The translations under genes were made by a program, and so were the position numbers. Shown here piece after piece: positions 6,129 through 8,267 of a stretch of DNA of 8,267 nucleotides. The stretch comes from Acidiferrobacterales bacterium (lineage in GTDB: Bacteria > Pseudomonadota > Gammaproteobacteria > Acidiferrobacterales > Sulfurifustaceae). The notes beneath the pieces were generated by a model. It did not search any database and was not told the DNA's origin. It was given only the letters and a program-made list of their open reading frames with translations. Each line of letters begins with the position of its first letter. Position 1 is the first letter of the stretch. Location of the stretch: assembly GCA_015492195.1 (NCBI GenBank), contig WGFP01000084.1:1-8267 (forward strand), read 5' to 3'.

Positions 6129-7606
6129 AAGCCCTTTCCTCCGGTTCTGCGCAGACCCTCCCGGAATGACGCAACGCCGGCGGATTTATCGACCTTTGCG
6201 TCCGGCTGGCCGGCGCGCGCCGATTGAACCAAACGCTCGATCATCAACGGGATAAAGATGATCACATCATAGAACATTACCAAGGTTGTTCCAACGTTCT
6301 TCACCACGTTACCGCTGAAACGCAAAACGAACGCCAAGGCCCGCATCGTCAACACCATGCCGACCCCGATAACGGTGCGCGCGGAGTAAATAAAGTACTC
6401 CAAGGGAATGGCCACAAACGCCAGCGCAAAGGGCAGCACGAAACCCAGGATCATCTGGCCGGCGACCGGAATCTTACCGACCCATCCGAGCTCCACCACC
6501 GCGGCCGTGGCCTCCACGTCCCCCAGACCGCGCTTCAGGGCGATGTCCGCCGCGATGATCTGATCACGCATGATCGCCAGCGCCACCTCCACGCCCGCCA
6601 GGATCAGAAGAATCGTGAAAGACACCCAGGCGATGCGAAGGCGCATTTTGTCGTTCATATTATTAATGCGCGGGAATAGATGGGTGATGCGCAACGATTC
6701 CATCAGAAACAGCCCCATCGTCACCTCTACCAAAATGATCACCAGCGCCGCGATATGTGACGCTTCAAGGCCGCCGACAATGTACTCACCGCCGCCCACC
6801 ATCGCCGACATGGGTCGCGCGATCAGCCAGAAATTGACGAATGCCCCACCGGCGGCGACCAGCAGCACAAGGGACGCAATGAAAAACTGCGTGGCCGCCG
6901 AAGACGTCAGGGCATGCTCGATCTTCTCCGACCCGGCGGTTATTTCCTTGTAACGTTCCATTTGCGCATCGATCTTGGACGCGCTTTCTTGCAGGCCGTT
7001 CAGATTCCTGTCGACGCGCGTCAGCGTCTGATCGAGAGAGCGCCAGAAGGGCAAAAAGCCGCCGAGAATTTTATGGCGTTGTTCATAGGAACGACGGTAA
7101 TCCCTCAATACCCTGTCGTAAATTTTCTCGATCGAAGTGCTGATATCCTCAAGAATTTTTTCCACCAAGCCGTCTTCCGAAGATTTAATCTTTGCAATCA
7201 CCGACACGGCCTTGGTCCACTCGGGAGGCGGCGGCGGGACCTCTCCGCATTTCTTGTAGTCTTCTTCGATGCGCGTAATTTCATCCATTAATTTACGCTG
7301 GAGCGTCGGGTAACCTTGCAGGTCGCGCCGCACCAGATTGCCGACGCGCTCGAATTCACGATCAATGGCTTGCGTCACTTCTTCGCGTCCGTGCGCGAGC
7401 AGCACCACTTTGTTGCGGGAGCGCAGCTCCTCCGCCGTGCGCATGAGCCACCGCGCACCGAGACGCAAGGCGTTTGCAATAACGCGACTGACGGAACGGA
7501 TCAGGCCGTGCATCGGCCGGCGTGCGGCATAGAGAAACGGAATCGCGATCAAAAACAGGATAAGCAAGGATAATACAGGGTTACCGGGCCAGATCATCCA
7601 GGACAT
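6125..7606 (-). CDS. Unrecognised multi-spanning membrane protein with long helical domain
   Basis: I do not recognise this protein. With the start at ATG 7606-7604 it has 493 residues. Hydrophobic segments lie at about 10-27, 238-262, 285-303, 325-345, 383-403, 409-430 and 438-455. Between the first and second is a charged, mostly helical region of about 185 residues (50-235), including RNKVVLLAHGREEVTQAI and likely coiled coil around 145-235. It is broken by a proline run, PPPPP at 124-128. The C-terminal 35 residues are polar and basic. The chosen start has AAGGA 7 bases upstream; an in-frame ATG at 7651 would add 15 residues (MLNQVVINPKRKDFA) but has a badly spaced ribosome site. Its stop overlaps the GTG of the vWA lipoprotein gene, so a joint envelope complex is a reasonable inference. 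The layout resembles membrane scaffolds or channels with a helical soluble domain, but I see no known signature. Confidence 0.8.
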   Translation of the reverse strand: MSWMIWPGNPVLSLLILFLIAIPFLYAARRPMHGLIRSVSRVIANALRLGARWLMRTAEELRSRNKVVLLAHGREEVTQAIDREFERVGNLVRRDLQGYPTLQRKLMDEITRIEEDYKKCGEVPPPPPEWTKAVSVIAKIKSSEDGLVEKILEDISTSIEKIYDRVLRDYRRSYEQRHKILGGFLPFWRSLDQTLTRVDRNLNGLQESASKIDAQMERYKEITAGSEKIEHALTSSAATQFFIASLVLLVAAGGAFVNFWLIARPMSAMVGGGEYIVGGLEASHIAALVIILVEVTMGLFLMESLRITHLFPRINNMNDKMRLRIAWVSFTILLILAGVEVALAIMRDQIIAADIALKRGLGDVEATAAVVELGWVGKIPVAGQMILGFVLPFALAFVAIPLEYFIYSARTVIGVGMVLTMRALAFVLRFSGNVVKNVGTTLVMFYDVIIFIPLMIERLVQSARAGQPDAKVDKSAGVASFREGLRRTGGKGL

Positions 7607-7689
7607 GGCGAAATCCTTTCTTTTAGGGTTAATAACTACTTGATTTAGCATGCTCCCCGTCGAAAGGACAACGTTCCACCGACGAATGA

Positions 7690-7721
7690 CGGCATTTATG
7701 AGATTATCGGTAAAAATGCCG
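7690..7721. repeat. Inverted repeat, CGGCATTT ... AAATGCCG
   Basis: CGGCATTT (7690-7697) and AAATGCCG (7714-7721) are a perfect 8-base inverted pair around a 16-base spacer in the gap upstream of the membrane protein gene. It surrounds the candidate -10 element, so it could be an operator or a leader hairpin. There is no U-run to mark it as a terminator. Confidence 0.4.
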
Positions 7722-7732
7722 GGATTTGTCGC
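7703..7732 (-). promoter_or_regulatory. Possible promoter for the membrane protein / vWA lipoprotein pair
   Basis: On the minus strand GCGACA (7732-7727) and GATAAT (7708-7703) are separated by 18 bases, matching the sigma-70 hexamers at 4/6 and 5/6. It lies about 100 bases before the chosen start of the membrane protein gene and after the end of secF, the expected place for an independent promoter. The -10 sits inside the loop of an inverted repeat (7690-7721). Confidence 0.3.
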
Positions 7733-7735
7733 AAA

Positions 7736-7812
7736 CGGCGACTAACCGCCGCAATTGCCGTCCGACGGCAAGCCGGATTTAACTCTGAAGCAAATTGGAA
7801 ACGCTTGGCGTT
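7736..7812 (-). terminator. Hairpin cluster downstream of secF, possible terminator region
   Basis: Three short inverted repeats follow the secF stop: AACGC/GCGTT (7800-7804 with 7808-7812), the near-palindrome TTGCCGTCCGACGGCAA (7755-7771), and CGGCG/CGCCG (7736-7740 with 7747-7751). The middle one forms a 7-bp stem with a 3-base loop. None is followed by a strong U-run on the minus-strand transcript, so this is not a textbook intrinsic terminator. The cluster may still end or stabilise the Sec transcript. Confidence 0.35.
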
Positions 7813-7821
7813 AACAACACA

Positions 7822-8267
7822 TTATGGTTGGTTGTCCTGGGCCGCCTCTTTTTTCACCGGCAGCATGTCCTCACGGGTGATGCCGAGGGCCAGGGTCACC
7901 GGAGCCGCGATAAAAATCGACGAATAGGTACCGATCAGGACGCCGACGATCATGGCCACAGAAAATCCGCGGATGATCTCACCGCCGTAAACGAACAATG
8001 CAAACAAGGTAAGCAAAGTGGTCCCGGAAGTAATCACGGTGCGAGAGAGCGTTTGATTTATCGAGACGTTCATGATTTCAATGACGCTGCTTTTGCGCAT
8101 CTTCCGGAAATTTTCGCGGACGCGGTCGAACACCACGATGGTATCGTTCAGCGAGTAACCGATTACCGCCAGCACCGCCGCCAACACGGTCAGGTCAAAC
8201 TGCGCCTGCGTCCAGGCGAACACGCCCAAGGTAATGATCACATCATGAATCAGCGCGGCAATGGACC
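7822..8267 (-). CDS. secF: SecF, protein translocase subunit (C-terminal part)
   Basis: The gene enters from the right edge and ends with TAA at 7824-7822, leaving 147 complete codons before the stop. SecF works with SecD in the inner membrane, using the proton gradient to help SecYEG move proteins to the periplasm. The fragment holds the highly conserved ALIHDVIITLG and VIGYSLNDTIVVFDRVRENF segments. It also holds the last transmembrane helices (for example FALFVYGGEIIRGFSVAMIVG) and a short polar tail ending AAQDNQP. The frame is open to the window edge with matching SecF sequence, so the GTG at 8241 is internal and not the start. The N-terminus, periplasmic domain and any secD/yajC partners lie outside. 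The next gene in this direction starts about 215 bases later and is not obviously part of the Sec operon. Confidence 0.96.
   Translation of the reverse strand, partial: SIAALIHDVIITLGVFAWTQAQFDLTVLAAVLAVIGYSLNDTIVVFDRVRENFRKMRKSSVIEIMNVSINQTLSRTVITSGTTLLTLFALFVYGGEIIRGFSVAMIVGVLIGTYSSIFIAAPVTLALGITREDMLPVKKEAAQDNQP

Noticed and set aside
7607..7651. Longer start (ATG at 7651) for the membrane protein
   Set aside because: Its GGAG lies only 1 base from the ATG, while the ATG at 7606 has AAGGA at 7 bases and begins directly before the first membrane helix.

Overview
The window is GC-rich bacterial chromosome with every recognisable gene on the minus strand, so transcription runs from high to low coordinates. 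Protein similarity (E. coli-like GlyA and SecF), the glyA-nrdR-ribD order and the pairing of a NarK-type nitrate transporter with a phosphatase-kinase fusion (an arrangement I recall from Pseudomonas) all suggest a gammaproteobacterium. It may be an environmental, chemolithotroph-like lineage, but the sequence does not fix the genus.

Layout in the direction of transcription: (1) 8267-7822, the C-terminal third of SecF, ending a Sec operon. (2) 7821-7607, an intergenic stretch with several inverted repeats and a possible promoter. (3) 7606-5472, a translationally coupled pair that I cannot assign to a named system: a 493-residue multi-spanning membrane protein with a long helical domain, followed by a von Willebrand A (vWA) lipoprotein. 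(4) 5471-5212, a regulatory region with an excellent sigma-54 -24/-12 promoter, an IHF-like site and weak NtrC-like half sites. (5) 5211-2189, a nitrate transporter gene followed 20 bp later by a gene fusing a PP2C phosphatase, a Ser/Thr kinase and a C-terminal membrane anchor. (6) 2031-1, the housekeeping run glyA, nrdR and the start of ribD.

Functionally, the nitrate module looks nitrogen-controlled (sigma-54) and pairs uptake with a membrane-tethered Ser/Thr signalling protein. No nitrite or nitrate reductase gene is present here, so the module lies as an insert between core genes. The vWA lipoprotein and its membrane partner could form one envelope complex; its function is unknown.

Two places carry degenerate heptanucleotide repeats (CTTGNTA-like). 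An inverted pair between glyA and nrdR supplies the glyA stop codon, and a short two-unit copy sits between the transporter and kinase genes. Both lie just ahead of a start codon that lacks a clear Shine-Dalgarno sequence. The least explained items are the vWA/membrane-protein pair, the tail-anchored phosphatase-kinase and the heptamer repeats.
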